Positions 8,505 to 21,073 of a stretch of 33,503 nt of DNA are shown here, one piece after another. The translations under genes were made by a program, and so were the position numbers. Source of the stretch: Gnetum montanum (Eukaryota > Streptophyta > Gnetopsida > Gnetales > Gnetaceae); the NCBI GenBank assembly GCA_015680685.1, contig MNCI01009006.1, forward strand, positions 52,279-85,781, written 5' to 3'. Numbering within the stretch: the first letter of the stretch is position 1; each line of letters begins with the position of its first letter. The notes beneath the pieces are model-generated. The model saw only the letters and a list, made by a program, of their open reading frames with translations, was not told the origin of the DNA and ran no database searches.

Positions 8505-11270
8505 AACTTTTGACCATGAGATTAATTTAGATTTAAAATAATATTCATGATGATTGATTAATTCAAGTTATGGTTGAATTTCATTAGTTTTTTATAGATG
8601 ATATAAGAAGAAAGATCTTATTAATGAATACAATATTGGTGAACTTAAGCATTATGACTTTGTTATGATTAATATACAAATGTAAACATATCCTAGATAT
8701 GAGAAAACTAAAAATAAACTAGGATGCAACATAAATAGATTCAAATTGTGAGAAACTTTAGTAGTAGATAACAAATAAAATATATCAAGAAATAGATAAT
8801 AAAATGATAATGTAAATAGAAGAAAATATTAGTTATCATCAAAATTTTATAAAAACCAATGATACTTCTCATAAAAAACCTTGAAAACTAGATACACTAA
8901 TACTAAAGTAAAGGAAAAATCATGTAAGGACCACTTAGCTCTTAATAGAACTTCAGATGTTATTCACAAGATAAATTATTGTTTGCACAAGCTTGCTCAG
9001 ATGTACCTCCAACTAATAAACTTCTTCCAACAAATCCTTGTGTTGGGATTGCTAGACAACTAGGAAGACCTTGAAAAACTTCTTATTGAGATATAATTTA
9101 GAATTTATATTTTCCTCCTCATCTTGGAGGAATCTAAATTGGTCAAGATAATCTAGAAAAGGAAAAAGGGTATGGGAAGAGAATACATTATCCTTTTGAG
9201 GGTGAGGTAACAGCTTTGAATTGCATATATTATCCCATTCGACCATAAAAACTAAGTAAGGTAAAGAGGTAAAAATAGAAAAATAAGACTCTATTAGCTT
9301 TAAGGTTTCAAAGCTCTCCTCCTTCACACTAATCGCATGGATCCCATCGATCTCCTCCCAATATCCTCCCTTTATCTTTGAAGTTCTCTAATAGATCTTC
9401 AACCACTTTTAATTCCCATTTTCTTCGCTTATAGCTAGGTTCCTTCAACTTGTTTTATTCTGTTGAGCACTTAAGATATTCATCTCCTCAACTTCTACTC
9501 CTATAACAAAATAACATATGAACAATAAAAATGTTTTGTTATAGGGGAAAATAATAGATCATATTAATAGTAGGAAATCAACAATTTGTCTCATAATGTA
9601 ACAATCCATTGAAAAAGCTAGAACATCAATAACAGATAAACATTTATATCATTTAAAAAATAAAACTGACTAGTCATCATTTCCATGTAATGAAGCATTC
9701 AAAAATTAAACAATACACATTATTCAATATATGTAGAGAATAGAAAGTATCATAAAATAAACTATAAATTAAAAAAAAAGAGATGTAAGCGATAGCATAA
9801 TAAGGCCACACTATGAAAACTAGATTCACAGTTAACATCACCAAGAATGTCACGTCGATATCAAGCTTTGCTATAAGAACATTGCTTTCGTTGGCTTCAA
9901 TACAACCATTGCTATGGGTCTTTAGGAACAAATCCTTGCTACCCTACACTAGCCATGTAGATCCCTCTTCAATAATTATATGCATAATACATCATTCTTG
10001 CCCAGAAAACTCTACTTGTTTAGAGCTGTGAAAGATGGCCTTCTTGCTACACAAAGGTTCTCCTTGGATTTAACTAGAAAGTGATGACCTATGCTTGCCA
10101 TCTCACTAGCAAAGTTACACAGCTCTCTAGAGCAAAAATCAATGAGTTGAGCACTATTGCTCATTGCCTATGTAAACAAAATAATATCCTACTCAAAGGA
10201 TACAACTAGCATCTCCTTCTTACTTAAACCATTTGAATGACTCAATGTCAACATTTGGACATATTAACAACTAGCAAGACTATGTGGCTTTCAAAAGTAA
10301 TGAATTTGGTGCACATTCATTGAGGAACATGTCCATAACTACCAATGTGAATGCTTTCTTTTTACGCTCCTTGGTAGATGCAGAAGTAAAAATAAAATTT
10401 TCAACAATAGAACCTATTGTATTGCCTAGGAGTTATTCTGATAAGGACATTGCATGTCTATACAAAATATTCTAATGAATACCATTGTTGTTTCATTGCA
10501 AGGTAGAATATGCTTTGGTCCATATAATACTATTGAAAATAATATCTTTAGTTTTATCAATTACTAATTTAGGATTTTTTAATAAATTGTTAAAGTAACG
10601 AATCATTGTGAAATTGGAATGTAGCCAAAGTTTAAATTTCACGTTAGCTTAACATTGCCAACACTACAAAAGTCTAAAAGATTCAAAGAAGAGAAATGTA
10701 AAGGAAAGAAATTTTTGGTATCAAGAAAGAAGAGGAGTAGAATTTGTGTGAGAGATGGGCATGACTTCTCCTAGTTTCCTAGGATAAACATATCCATAAT
10801 GACATAGAACTTTATAATTATCTATAATGCCAATAATGAATGCAACACCAAGATTCATATGATTTTAGCTTTCTTCTTATTCACAGTTGTGATTTTTCCT
10901 AATGTTATCTGTGCATGCACTCTACTCTACCTATGGCTACCACATGGCCTTATACATGTGATTGCTACTCTCATTCTTAGTTTTACAATACCCACCACCC
11001 ATGCATGTTCTTATTAGTGTCTACATGTCACTAGAGCTCCTTTCATATTTCTGTGTATATTAGTGGAAACAAAGTGTCTCAACTATTGCAACACTCATGG
11101 ATCGAAAAAGTCAACATGAATAAAGGAGGGATTATGAAACTTGCCTTGGTGGTTACCTAGTTGAAAGTTAAGAGTTTTGTTTGGTGGATGAGAGCTCTTG
11201 GATTTGATCCTAAGCTCTAAAGTTTTTTCTTTTCTAAGATTCTACAATTTTATTAAAATTTGTTTCAAGA
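8505..11270. other. Unassigned AT-rich region with gene-like fragments
   Basis: There are no LTR ends, recognisable domains or long open frames over about 2.7 kb. Several short open stretches exist (8881-9063 plus, 9052-9327 minus, 9677-9931 minus, 9813-10031 plus, 10284-10475 plus), all under 92 codons and unlike any family I know. The part 9800-10480 is less AT-rich and has longer complex sequence, so it may be an old gene or element fragment. The last few hundred bases may belong to the LINE that is clear from about 11271. Confidence 0.4.
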
Positions 11271-11880
11271 CAAGGGTGAGCTAGTTGAATATTGGTAGAA
11301 TAGTGACAACCTTTTCATCTCCTTTGAGGACACTATGCAAGGCATCAAAAGAGTAGCCTCTATTAAAGTAGCTAATGAAATGGTTCTTTCTAAAGAAATG
11401 TTGACTTGGGAAGGACCTTTGGTATGGTAGACAGTTTGAAAAAATTCTAAACTATGCTCTTTAACTTTTTTTAGATAAAGAATGATGAACTAATAGAGCT
11501 ATTTTGCTTTTCAAAATAGGAGATAGATTTAATTTAAATAACTAAAAGTTGATTGTAATCAATAATATTTTTTCTAATGTTTTTAAAAATATTCTTAAGA
11601 TAAAGATTGAAAAACATATAGAAGAAAATATTTTGCAAGTAATTTCACAAGCTAGGTTTAGACATCATCATTCTACTATTGATCACCTCATTACATTGAA
11701 ATATCTTATTGATTGTGTAAAATGAAAAAAGAAAAGAACTCTTGTTTGCTTGGTGGATTTTTCTAAAGCATATGATTCCATTATTCGAAGCAAGTTGTGA
11801 AAGTGATTATAAGACATAGGTACTTGTCCATCTTTGCTAGCTACTATTCAACATCTTTATCAAGAGGTATGTATATAGAT
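11271..11880 (+). pseudogene. LINE reverse transcriptase, first half
   Basis: The plus strand reads, with several stops, INNIFSNVF then QARFRHHHSTIDHLITLKYL (about 11647-11706) and VDFSKAYDSI (about 11754-11783). These are the RT block with the 'GFR...ST.DH' element and the block carrying the first catalytic Asp. It stops at 11880 within the stretch before the 'QG.PLSPT' block. The reading continues in the same frame at 21921 once element A and one TAGAT are removed. LINE RT makes cDNA at a nicked target site. The 'ST.DH..TL' type differs from common plant L1 and recalls RT families in non-flowering plants. Confidence 0.8.
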
Positions 11881-12728
11881 TGATGAGTGACGAGGTACCC
11901 CTACACCCAACCATATAAATCACGAAGGCATTTATGCACGATCTGGTCAAATTTCATGGATCTATAGTTCTCTAGTACACTTGCTCTTCTTGAAAGTGAA
12001 AAGGGTGTTGAGAATGTTTTTTGTCTTCCCAACTACAATTGTGAGGTTCAAGGGTATGGTTTAAGTGTAATTGAGGTACATGATTTTTCTAGTTTTATGT
12101 CTTATGCATTTAGTTACTTGTAACAAGAATGAAAGGTAGAATAGAATAATTTAAGATCTAGTTCATTTACGGTCTAACTAGCCTAACACAAGTAACCGCC
12201 CTACTTTCCTGAACACATATAGTGCTACTAAGCTACCAAACATTAAGTGTTGCTGGGTTACCAAGTACTATATGTATGCTCGAAGTGGTCATGCTTGTGT
12301 TCATTAATAATTAGAAATAAATTACTTAATTCAAATGCATTAAATTAAAGAGCATGAAGGTAAAGTGCATTAAAGAAAATATTAATATATTCTTAGTGCT
12401 ACAAGGATTATCAAAGGATTTTTTTTTTATTCCTATTACATTGCTATGCTTAGGTACATCAGTGCTTGAACAAAGAATCATACACACTTAGACTCCTTCT
12501 ATGGGCACTCAAAAAATATTCTAACTCTAAGGAAAACAAAATACAAGAGCTTCGCTACTTTGACTTGAAAACTAAAACTAATTAAAAATTAATGCCAAAT
12601 TGGGAACCCAGGTCCTATAGTTATAGGCCAACGTATACCCCCCAACATTGGATGTCCAACGTCACATTAAGACCCTGACATCAAATACTTGATGTTGAAG
12701 CAGATAAAAACATGCATTTCATTTATCA
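11881..12728 (-). mobile_element. 3' LTR of element A
   Basis: Aligns end to end with 21074-21915. Its inner end reads ...CATTTCATTTATCA; against the other copy it has a short insertion (TTTA) just before the terminal TCA. Next to it on the minus strand is the purine-rich CATGGAGGTA (12738-12729), the likely polypurine tract. Confidence 0.88.
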
Positions 12729-14879
12729 TACCTCCATGACTGAATGAAAACTTGTCCTCGAGTGTAGAAGAGGAGGAACAAGTTCTTTACAAAATATTAA
12801 GTAGTTATGGGATTATTAACTAACATACAAACTAACTCAAATGAAATAGTAGACTTTGAGTGTCCAAGTGTATGGAATTATAATTTTTACAAAATTGGAT
12901 GTTCATAATAAGAGAAGTGAACACCCTAGATAACACTAACATCCAATGCCTCTTAGCAATAGAAGAATGAGAAAGAAGATCCAACAATCATGAATGGTCC
13001 TCATTGCATGGTATTGCTGTATCATCCTTAGCGAAGATAGTCCTATTTCCAGCCCATACTTCCCACTGAAATCATAATAGAATCATGAATTAGTATGCAA
13101 TGTATAATACATAATTGTTGAATGTCTTATCTCATCAGTAGTTACACTCAACTAGGTTGTGATTGTGATAAATTGATTCTTTTAGTAGTGTTAGCAAGAA
13201 GGCTGACAAATAGGGTTAAATAGATAAGCAGTTCATAAAATTTGAAAAAGTTCAACACAAGGAAAATATTTGGAGAGGGTGTAAGAATTCACAACAATAA
13301 AAAGGAAAGTTTGCTAAAAAAATGTTATGAAGATGTGCACAATTGGATGTCATTGATGGGATAAACAAAAAGAATTTGATTGTAAGAGTGTATAAGGGTA
13401 AAGAAATTAACTAACCCAACCAAAAGATATGCAAGTGGATCCTCCCCAAAGCAGGCATGGGCCTTTTATGCCCAACCAAAGAGTCTATGGAATCTGTGGA
13501 TGATTAATGATTATAGAAGCTTAAGTATAAAATCCTGGAAGAAACTAACTAAGAATCTGACTCATCAAACTAGAACATCAAACCAAAATATGAAACTAGT
13601 AGCGAGGTGAAACATGGAAAGTATAGATGGATGAGAGAGAGAGTGGAATGGAGTTTCTAATTATAGCCACATAAAATCCCCTATGGATTTTGTGGTTAAA
13701 TGACTTGATAAGATCCATACTTAGTCTAGACCAAAACCAACCACATTCAGTGATTTCACATCAACATTCTAAGACCAGCCCATCCCCTAAGACACAATAG
13801 TGCTCCCACAAAACAACCGTTGTTCCTTATTAGAGAAGAAACGAGAAGTAGAAAGTGATGAAGGGCCTTAATTAGAGGACACTAGTCCCATAACTAGTGC
13901 TTGTAGCCCATTTATTTTGTCAAAGGGGTGTGCTTTGAATTCTCATTGTCTTTTTTTTTGAAATGGAAACCACACCATGTAAAGACACATGCATTTATTT
14001 TGTCCAAGGGGTGTTCTTTGAATCCTCATCATTTTTTTCTCTAATGAGAACCACACTATGCGAGGACATATGCATTTATTTTGTCCAAGGTGTGTGCTTT
14101 GAATCCTCATCATTTTTTTCTCTAATGAGAACCACATCATGCGAGGACTTATTCAACTTCCTTTTATTAATCAACATGGAATGGTAAGACATTCATAAAA
14201 ACACACATGCACCCAGGCAACAGAAAGGCATAAAGAATATCAAATGCCCTTGAAGCCACATCCTATTCAAACCTTTGAATCCTTCCTAATTACAGAAACT
14301 ACCCAAGTCACAAATTGATTAAAGTTTTATTAATGAAAAAGGGATTACACATTTTCAAAACAAGAAAAACCATAGAGTTTATGGATGAATCGATGTTTTG
14401 GACTCACTACCTATTACATGAAAAAGAAACCATGTCCTAATTATCTGTAATAAAATTCAAAGCCAAAAACCAAATACAAATAATCAAATAACAAAAATAG
14501 TACATATCATCATCAAGTAACACAATATCAATGTACCTGGCAGTTATTAACAATAGGTTAGAAAATCACACAAATTAAAATAAAAGAAAGTATAAAATAT
14601 TCAAGAAATAGCAAATGTACTAATGATGGTGTAAAAAAAATTAGAAAAGATTAATAACATGAAAAAAAAAGATGTAAAATAAAAAATATATAAAACAAAA
14701 AAAGTTGAAAAACTAAAGAGCCGCTTATATAGTTAACATAGGTGGCCATCTCCCCCATGACTAAGTTAAAAGAAAGAGATCCAAAATATGGAACATGGTT
14801 GTCCATTTGATGAGGTGTTTGTTGTATTAGCTAGCTTAAGCTCATGGAAAGGTTTAATTTATTGGATGTTAACCAACTA
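12729..14879 (-). other. Element A region between integrase and 3' LTR
   Basis: About 2.1 kb where Athila elements carry an env-like reading frame or a long untranslated stretch. I see no signal peptide, membrane span or open frame longer than about 65 codons on the element's sense strand. An 81-83-bp tandem repeat lies at 13911-14150. The rest is AT-rich with A-tracts (14570-14720). Confidence 0.6.
13911..14150. repeat. 81-83-bp tandem repeat, about 2.9 copies
   Basis: Units start TTTATTTTGTC at 13911, 13994 and 14075. Each contains GTGTGCTTTGAATCCTCATC (with variants) and GAGAACCACA. The second and third units are nearly identical, the first more diverged. As 81 bp is 27 codons, the minus strand stays open over 14140-13943 and reads a repeated peptide (WFSLEKKMMRIQ...LGQNKC). 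It is probably a non-coding repeat that happens to be open. Confidence 0.85.
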
Positions 14880-15750
14880 TTTCTTGTTTAGGCTCTCGTA
14901 AATGATGTAAGGTCCTTCCAAAAATATTTGAAACTTAGTTCATTGAGATACATGTGTGGGGTTCCAGTAGAGAACCTTGTCTCCTAGTTAGAATTTGGCT
15001 TTTTTGATTTAAAGGTCATGATGCTTTTTATTGTAGGCCTTGTGTAACTCATTAGATAATAGGGCTACTAATCAATTTTCATCTAGTAGGTTGAGATTCA
15101 TTAGTCTTTATTTTTATGGTAGACTTAAGTCAAGGTCAAGGTCACAAGCTGAAAGTGTATGGAGCTCAAATTGAATAGGAAGTACTGGTAATTCCATACA
15201 CAAGCTCATAGGGAGAGTAGCCTATAGAAAGTTTCCATGTTGAGTAGTAGGCCCAAAGGGCATCATTGAGTTTTGTGCTCCAGTCCTTTCTATACTTGCT
15301 AATAATTCTTGTTAGTATCCTTGTGATTTTCCTATTGGTAACCTTAGCTTGAACATTAGCTTGGGAGTGGTAGGGTGTTGTGAGTCTATGTTCAACCCCC
15401 AAGCATTGCATGAGCTTCCAAAAAGTAGTTCCTATAAAGTGAGTTCCATTTTCAGAAATTAATACATGTGGCACACCAAACCTATTTACAACATTTTATT
15501 GTACAAATCGAGTAGCAGTAGAAGATGTACAATCGATGATGGTTGCTACTTTTGCCCATTTCATATAATAGTTAACAATGACTATGATGTACACCTTTCG
15601 ATTTTACATGGGCATGATAGAACCCATGAAATCAATGCCCTAAATGTCGAAGGATTCTAGTGGTTGAATCCATTCTTGAGGTCCCTTCATTTGAGTAGTC
15701 ATTCCACCATCTCATTAGCATTAGTCACAAGAGCAAACATAATGGTAAGC
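14880..15750 (-). pseudogene. Integrase pseudogene of element A
   Basis: Integrase inserts the cDNA into the genome. Read on the minus strand: a zinc-binding remnant HYVCSCD then stop then C (15747-15720); GIDFMG with the first catalytic Asp (about 15638-15621); then the open stretch 15474-15166 with LISENGTHF and TPYHSQANVQAKVTN. The DD35E spacing is intact (35 residues between the second and third positions), but the Asp is Glu and the Glu is Lys (AAG at 15345-15343, a G-to-A change from GAG). A C-terminal GPY-type module (GDKVLYWN, EGPYII) ends near 14880. It is dead by several independent changes. Confidence 0.85.
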
Positions 15751-15899
15751 ATCTCTAAAGATTGTTGGCCAATAGTACCCTACCATCAAGATTTTAATGG
15801 TCATGGGTCTCCCAGCATAGTGTCTTTTACAAGGACCTTCATGAGCATCTTAGAGAATGTGCAGTTGATCAGTATCGGGGACACACTAATAAACCAAGC

Positions 15900-16490
15900 C
15901 ATCAACGCACACCTTGTAGAGCTGTCAAGAAACTGCTATTTCTTTTGGTGGTCCAACCCTTGTGGCATCTCCTGAGTAAAAAGATAGGTAAGAATCTCAT
16001 CATACCATTTTGGCACATTGGGCAATTGTTTAGTTGTAGCCCCAGCAAAGAGGAGTTCATTAGGAAACATGTTAGATAATGGATTTTTCTCCTCTTTGTC
16101 ATCCCATCGCAATTAAGACAAGTGACCAGTGATGACATTCTCAATGCGCTTTGAATCTACCATCATAAGATCAAATTTTTGCAAGATCACCAACCACCAT
16201 ATGACATGAGGGATTACCATTGGCTTGTTCATCAGGAAGTGAATGGCACTATGATTTGTGTGTACAAAAACTTTGTACCCAAGCACATAATACCTAAAAT
16301 TCTCTAGAGCAAACACCACTACCATCAATTTTTTTCTATGGTGATCTAGTTTAATCATTCACCCACAATGCTTCGACTAGTGCAGTGGATGTAATATGGA
16401 CATTTCTTGTCATCTAATTGCATTAGCACTACTCCCCATGCATAATTCAATGCATCCATAATGATATGAAATGGTCTGGACCAGTTAGGT
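15900..16490 (-). pseudogene. RNase H pseudogene of element A, with linker
   Basis: RNase H removes the RNA strand during cDNA synthesis. The minus strand reads MDALNYAWGVVL (about 16465-16430), the 'DAS..A.G.VL' block. The open stretch 16358-16113 follows with VVFALENFRYYVLGYKVFVH, THNHS-type sequence (TNHSAI instead of the usual TDH) and ENVITGHLS (instead of ADHLS). Two of the catalytic Asp positions are therefore Asn and Gly. The linker to integrase (WYDEILTYLFT, about 16010-15978) is the 'WYADIVNYL' type of Athila-like elements. Confidence 0.82.
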
Positions 16491-16749
16491 GCTTATAGGA
16501 TTGGAGTTTCTACAAGCTTCTCTTTTATCTTTTGGAATGTTTTTTCACATTTTGTGATCTAGACAAAGGAAGCATCATTCTTTGTTAGCTCCACCAATGG
16601 TTTTATGATCTTAGAGAAATTCTCTATGAATCGCTAGTAGTAGCTAATATGTCTAGGGAATGACCAAACATTTTTAACTATTTTTGGCTAATGGGTTATT
16701 CCTTGGATGACCCTTATTTTCTCAGGGTCTAACACAATTCCTACTTGCA

Positions 16750-17560
16750 ATATTTGCACCCTACTACAATTCCTTCCTAGACTATTAAGTGACTTTTCTA
16801 CCAATTAAGCTAGAAGTTAGTTTCAACACATCATTTTAGCACTTTGTTAAGGTAGTCTAGGACTTGCTCAAATGTAGCTCTATAAGTGAAAAAGTAATCC
16901 ATGAAGACTTCCACAACACTACTAATCTGCTATTGAAAAATGCTAAGAACCAGACATTGAAATGCGGTAGGAGCATTTCATAAACCAAATGGCATCTTAT
17001 GATATGCAAAAGTCCCCTAGGAACTCATGAACATTGTCTTTGCTTGGTCCTCTGGTTCAATTTGAATTTGGTTATAGCCACTATAACCATCTAGAAAGTT
17101 GTAATAACAATGCCTAAATATTGTGTTGAGCACTTGGTGAACAAATGGTAATAGAAAATGGTCTTTGAATGTTGCCATATTTAGTAGTTAAAAATCAATG
17201 CAGACTCGCCACTTGCCATCTTTCTTTGGCACAATTATGAGTGGACTAACCCACTCACTATCTACAATGGGATAAATGAAACTTACCTTGAGGAGTTACT
17301 TGATTTTCTCCTTGATGATCTACTTTAGTTTGGGATTCAATCACCTCTGTGGTTGTCTTTTTGGCTTCATAGTTGGATCAGTGTCGATGCAATGTTGGCA
17401 TATCCTAGGATCAATCCATGTGAGTTCAAGATATGACCACACAAAAGCTATTGACAATTTTTCAACTACCTTCAACAACATCTTTTTCTATTTTGGAGCA
17501 AGATTTGCATTGATTATAATTGGGTTCCCATTTTTTAAAAACACATATTTCATTCTAGCT
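16750..17560 (-). pseudogene. Reverse transcriptase pseudogene of element A
   Basis: The minus strand reads IYPIVDSEWVSPLIIVPKKD (17276-17217), KWRVCIDF (17214-17191), FLDGYSGYNQIQIEPEDQAK (about 17096-17037), FAYHKMPFGL and VFMDYFFTY. These are the consecutive blocks of Ty3 RT. The catalytic pair that should be DD is DY: the second Asp codon is TAC at 16896-16894. Several stops interrupt the frame (for instance after CIDF). The protease-RT linker, open at 17724-17488 with LKTLLARMKYVFLKNGNP, is the Athila type. Confidence 0.88.
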
Positions 17561-17859
17561 AGTAGAGTTTTTAGTTTGAGGGGCTCTTGTTTAAACTTTT
17601 CAAGAATTTCCAACTCTTCCCAATGAGTATCATCATTTGTATCATCAGAGTGTTTGTGATGAACTTGCTTGAGTTCATCCATGCTCATGACATATGCACA
17701 TGTTAGGCTCTTAGATGGTTCCATGCAAAGTGTGCTACTCTCAAAATTAATGGTTAGCTAGTGGGTGCCCTCCTATTTTATGATTGCTACATACAGACAC
17801 CTTTGAATTTCTACTTTTGGCACACATTACTTACATGCAAAAATAGATGCTTACTTTAC

Positions 17860-18265
17860 AGGCTAGAGTTTCTGCACACAATTACACCGTATATTACTAT
17901 ATGCGATGCATGGAACTCTCTTCTTCTCAATCTTTTTTAATGCATTTTCCTTAGATATTTTCAATGAAAAATATCCGATGCCCATTCTTGTGTCAATGGT
18001 GCTTAGCCATGTCCTTTCCATGATGATTGAGAAATCCCCTTTGTAGTTCTCCACTTTGATTATTAGAAAATTGGTAGGATATGACCACCCATGAACAGTG
18101 GTCACAATGGCTTCTACCAGTCCTAATGAAACAATGATGGATTGGTTTGCCAATTCTAATTTGATGTTGCTCTTCTTGAGAGGAGGCAAGTTCCATGTAG
18201 TGTACATCTCATGGGAAATCAGATTAACACCAAAACCTTAATCAAGAACAACCTTGCACAGTTCA
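17860..18265 (-). pseudogene. Aspartic protease pseudogene of element A
   Basis: The minus strand reads VVLD, stop, GFGVNLIS (about 18251-18217), the catalytic 'D(S/T)G.NL' block with a stop in the second place. The open stretch 18207-17863 (114 codons) continues with LKKSNIKLELANQSIIVSLG, YPTNFLII and MERTWLSTIDTRMG, matching the flap and C-terminal 'LGRPFL.T..A.ID' region. The enzyme would mature the polyprotein as a dimer. The stop in the active site shows it is not functional. Confidence 0.8.
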
Positions 18266-18859
18266 TTCTTAGCAATTTGCAAATAAATCAGAGGACTTCT
18301 AGTATTGGCTAATTTCCTGGGAAGGTTTCCAACACATATCCAATCAAATAAAGTATGAGTAAGCATGATGGTATGAATCCTAGGAAAATTTTGATTTGAA
18401 CGGGACTTGAAGGTGTTTGATGCAAAGAAAGATGTAGGAGCAAGGTTGTCAACTACAAGTGTATGTGAGGGCTTAGGTGGACTACAAGGTCAAAAGACAG
18501 GTCTTTTCTTTGATCAAGTATTCAACCCATCTAATTGATGAACCCATTATAGATTAACAACCCTCGTAGTGTTGCGTTGTTGTGGTTGAGCAAGTAGTTC
18601 ACCATGCATAGGTGGAGCAAGTGGTAGCTATGTGGGTGGAGGAAGAGCATGTGCAGGGATAGGAGAAGGATAAGGATAAGAGGTAATATCCCTTCTTTCA
18701 TGTGACGAATGTGTTTATTAATAATCAAAAGGATGATAGTGAGGCTGAAAAGTAGAGACATGAGTGGAGGAGTCATGTCAAGACAAGGGTTACTGAACAT
18801 AATAGACATATGGTTCAGGCTTTCGATAAGGGTATTGTTGCCTTGGTGGTGTTAGTGCC

Positions 18860-20990
18860 CATGATTGTGGTTTCTACTACTATTGATGCTACTTATATGG
18901 TTGCAATGGAGCTTCACTTGGATAATACTATTATTGTTGGTGAAACTTCCTAAAATTACCTTGAGGATAAAATAATCTTCTGGATGGTTGCCTTTTTGTA
19001 AGTTGTGGATTTAAGGCATACACCCCAGACTCTTGCAAATGTGACACTATAGGGCAACATTCCTTAGGATGTATGTACTGGTAGGCGTCACATCCACCAT
19101 CATCATTTGATTCACTTTCTACAATTTCTTCTATTGCAACAACCTTGTCCTTACCTTTGTGATAGGTATGTTCAACTTCCTTGCACCTTCTACACTCACG
19201 ATCACTACCTTGTTCTTTAGACTCTTCAGTAATTTTGAGGACAACTTGAAATCTGCTATCCATGGAGTTCCATAACTAATCAATCTTAGTTGTAAGTTCA
19301 AATTGAAATTTTTGGAGTGGCAAGGTTTTCTTATTCATGCGCTCATCATGTATGGACTTATCCTCACTATCACAAAATTGAACCTCCCTCTTGTGAATGG
19401 TAGGATCACAGTTGTACTCTTATACACTTTCTCTTTTTCTTAATTCACCCTCCTCTTTGACTACCTACTTGATTAATCTTTGTATCTGATAGGTGCTCAA
19501 TTCTAACAGTCTTCCCTGGGCATAGACTCCAAGAGTTCTCCTTTTTTATGATCGAAGTGCATCTATAATATGGCAAAGTTAATTCAATTAAGAATAACCA
19601 TGGCCAAGATAATTTTGCATTAAGGAGTATTGTTGGCCAATGGTAGCATCTAAGGGTTCATGTATTCCTTGTTTCATCCTTGGATTTGCCTTCTTAAGTT
19701 GGACACTATGGAGTATGTTTGATGGTTATCATTAAACAACCCAAGCATGGTACTCGATCATTTGATAAATTCTGGCTCTAAGGACTGGTATCAGTTCTCT
19801 ACTTCTTTGATGAGTGTCCTATGGAACAACTTAAGTTTCTACCACTCATTCTCTATGTATTACAAGGCACATGCATCTTAAAAAGCTTGGACATGATTCT
19901 ATGGGTCAAAGCTATATCCCCCTTTGAATCAAGAAATATTATTCTTATCTAGCCTTTTGATCTACCTATCCTTCACTTGCCTTGTTGGAATTCTTACTGC
20001 CTCTGCAATATTAAGCATACTTTGAGTAGCAAGCAAAGGCTCATCGAGGTCTTAATCATGATGCCTATGATGCTCTCTACTACCCCTTCATTCATGGCAA
20101 TGTGCCTCACTTGAATGTCTATGCCCTTGGTATTGTCTTTCTTGATGATCCCATCGATCATTTTGGTCCCATTCATCATTTTGTTCATTTTGGTAATCTC
20201 CATCATGGTCTCATCTTCTACAATCATGGTCAAAGGCAGAATAAGAAGATGATGATGATGAGAAAGGGGAAGAGGAAGGAGAACTAGCACCATCAAGGTG
20301 CCTGCTACCACTTCATCGATGATCATGCCCATAATCATAATCTTGTTTCTTGTCTACATCCCTACCTTGAATTGCCCCTCCAGATACTTCTTTCTCATTA
20401 GATCCATTTTTACCAGAACTAGGATTGTGAATTATGGACTGCAAATTCTAGTTTTTACCTCCATCACCGAAGTTAGAGAGAGGAATATATGGAAAACCCC
20501 CAAAGAAGGATTCCCCACCAGCTTTTTGGTACAACAAGAATTAAGAATCATTAAATCTTTTTCCCTTCAAAGATTCATAGCATTGTTCTAGCTATCGATC
20601 TTGTAGATGTTATGCCTCAGTGGGATGATAATCCTTGGCATTAGTATCTTGCACAACATACTCAGCATGATGTTCTAGAAGACCATAATGTATAAGCATT
20701 TGGTGGAGCATTGTAGGAATAGATAGATCAGGTGGCAACATAATGTTACCCTCCATGTCCCGCCACAACAGCTATTCATCCTGGTGCAGGATGAAGGTAA
20801 ATTTTGGCACATACTTATCAAGATGAGCATATACTATTTGATACTATTGAGGCATTGGCTGATAAGCTTTATCAGACTTGGGCAGAGAATTGCTCTTCTG
20901 AGAAGAAGATATTTTCAATTAGAAAAATAAAAATCATAGTGTGCTTCTAAATATTGTTATAGTAATCTTAAGATGTGACATGACTCTAAG
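18860..20990 (-). pseudogene. Gag pseudogene of element A
   Basis: The core is recognisable on the minus strand as FKGGYSFDP (about 19930-19905), then LKLFHRTLIKEVENWYQSLE about 50 residues later, with stops between: the retrotransposon gag block ('A..W...L'). Upstream, about 20340-19990 is a His/Met/Asp-rich low-complexity stretch. Downstream, 19263-18931 is open (110 codons) with CRRC and an acidic segment, followed by Asn/Gln-rich sequence. I see no full CCHC knuckle. Limits are approximate; open frames on the plus strand here are shadows. Confidence 0.65.
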
Positions 20991-21053
20991 GTTCATTACA
21001 ACAATTTAAATACTTTTCACTAGGTCCTAGATAGTGCATGAAACAACCAAAAG

Positions 21054-21073
21054 GTTCTTGAAAATGACACCAA
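21054..21073 (-). promoter_or_regulatory. Primer binding site of element A, tRNA-Asp-like
   Basis: On the minus strand, right after the 5' LTR end (TCATCA), the sequence is T then TGGTGTCATTTTC. The plant tRNA-Asp site used by many Ty3 elements is TGGCGCCGTTGCC. Of five differences in these 13 bases, four are C-to-T or G-to-A changes. The match is by memory of the tRNA-Asp 3' end, and the assignment is moderately sure. Confidence 0.55.

Noticed and set aside
10284-10475. 63-codon plus-strand open frame
   Set aside because: No recognisable domain and stops on both sides; too short to call a gene.
12729-14879. An env-like gene in element A
   Set aside because: No signal peptide, membrane span or long open frame on the sense strand.
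20102-20591. Plus-strand open frames of 61 and 97 codons
   Set aside because: Antisense to the element A gag region; shadows of low-complexity coding DNA.
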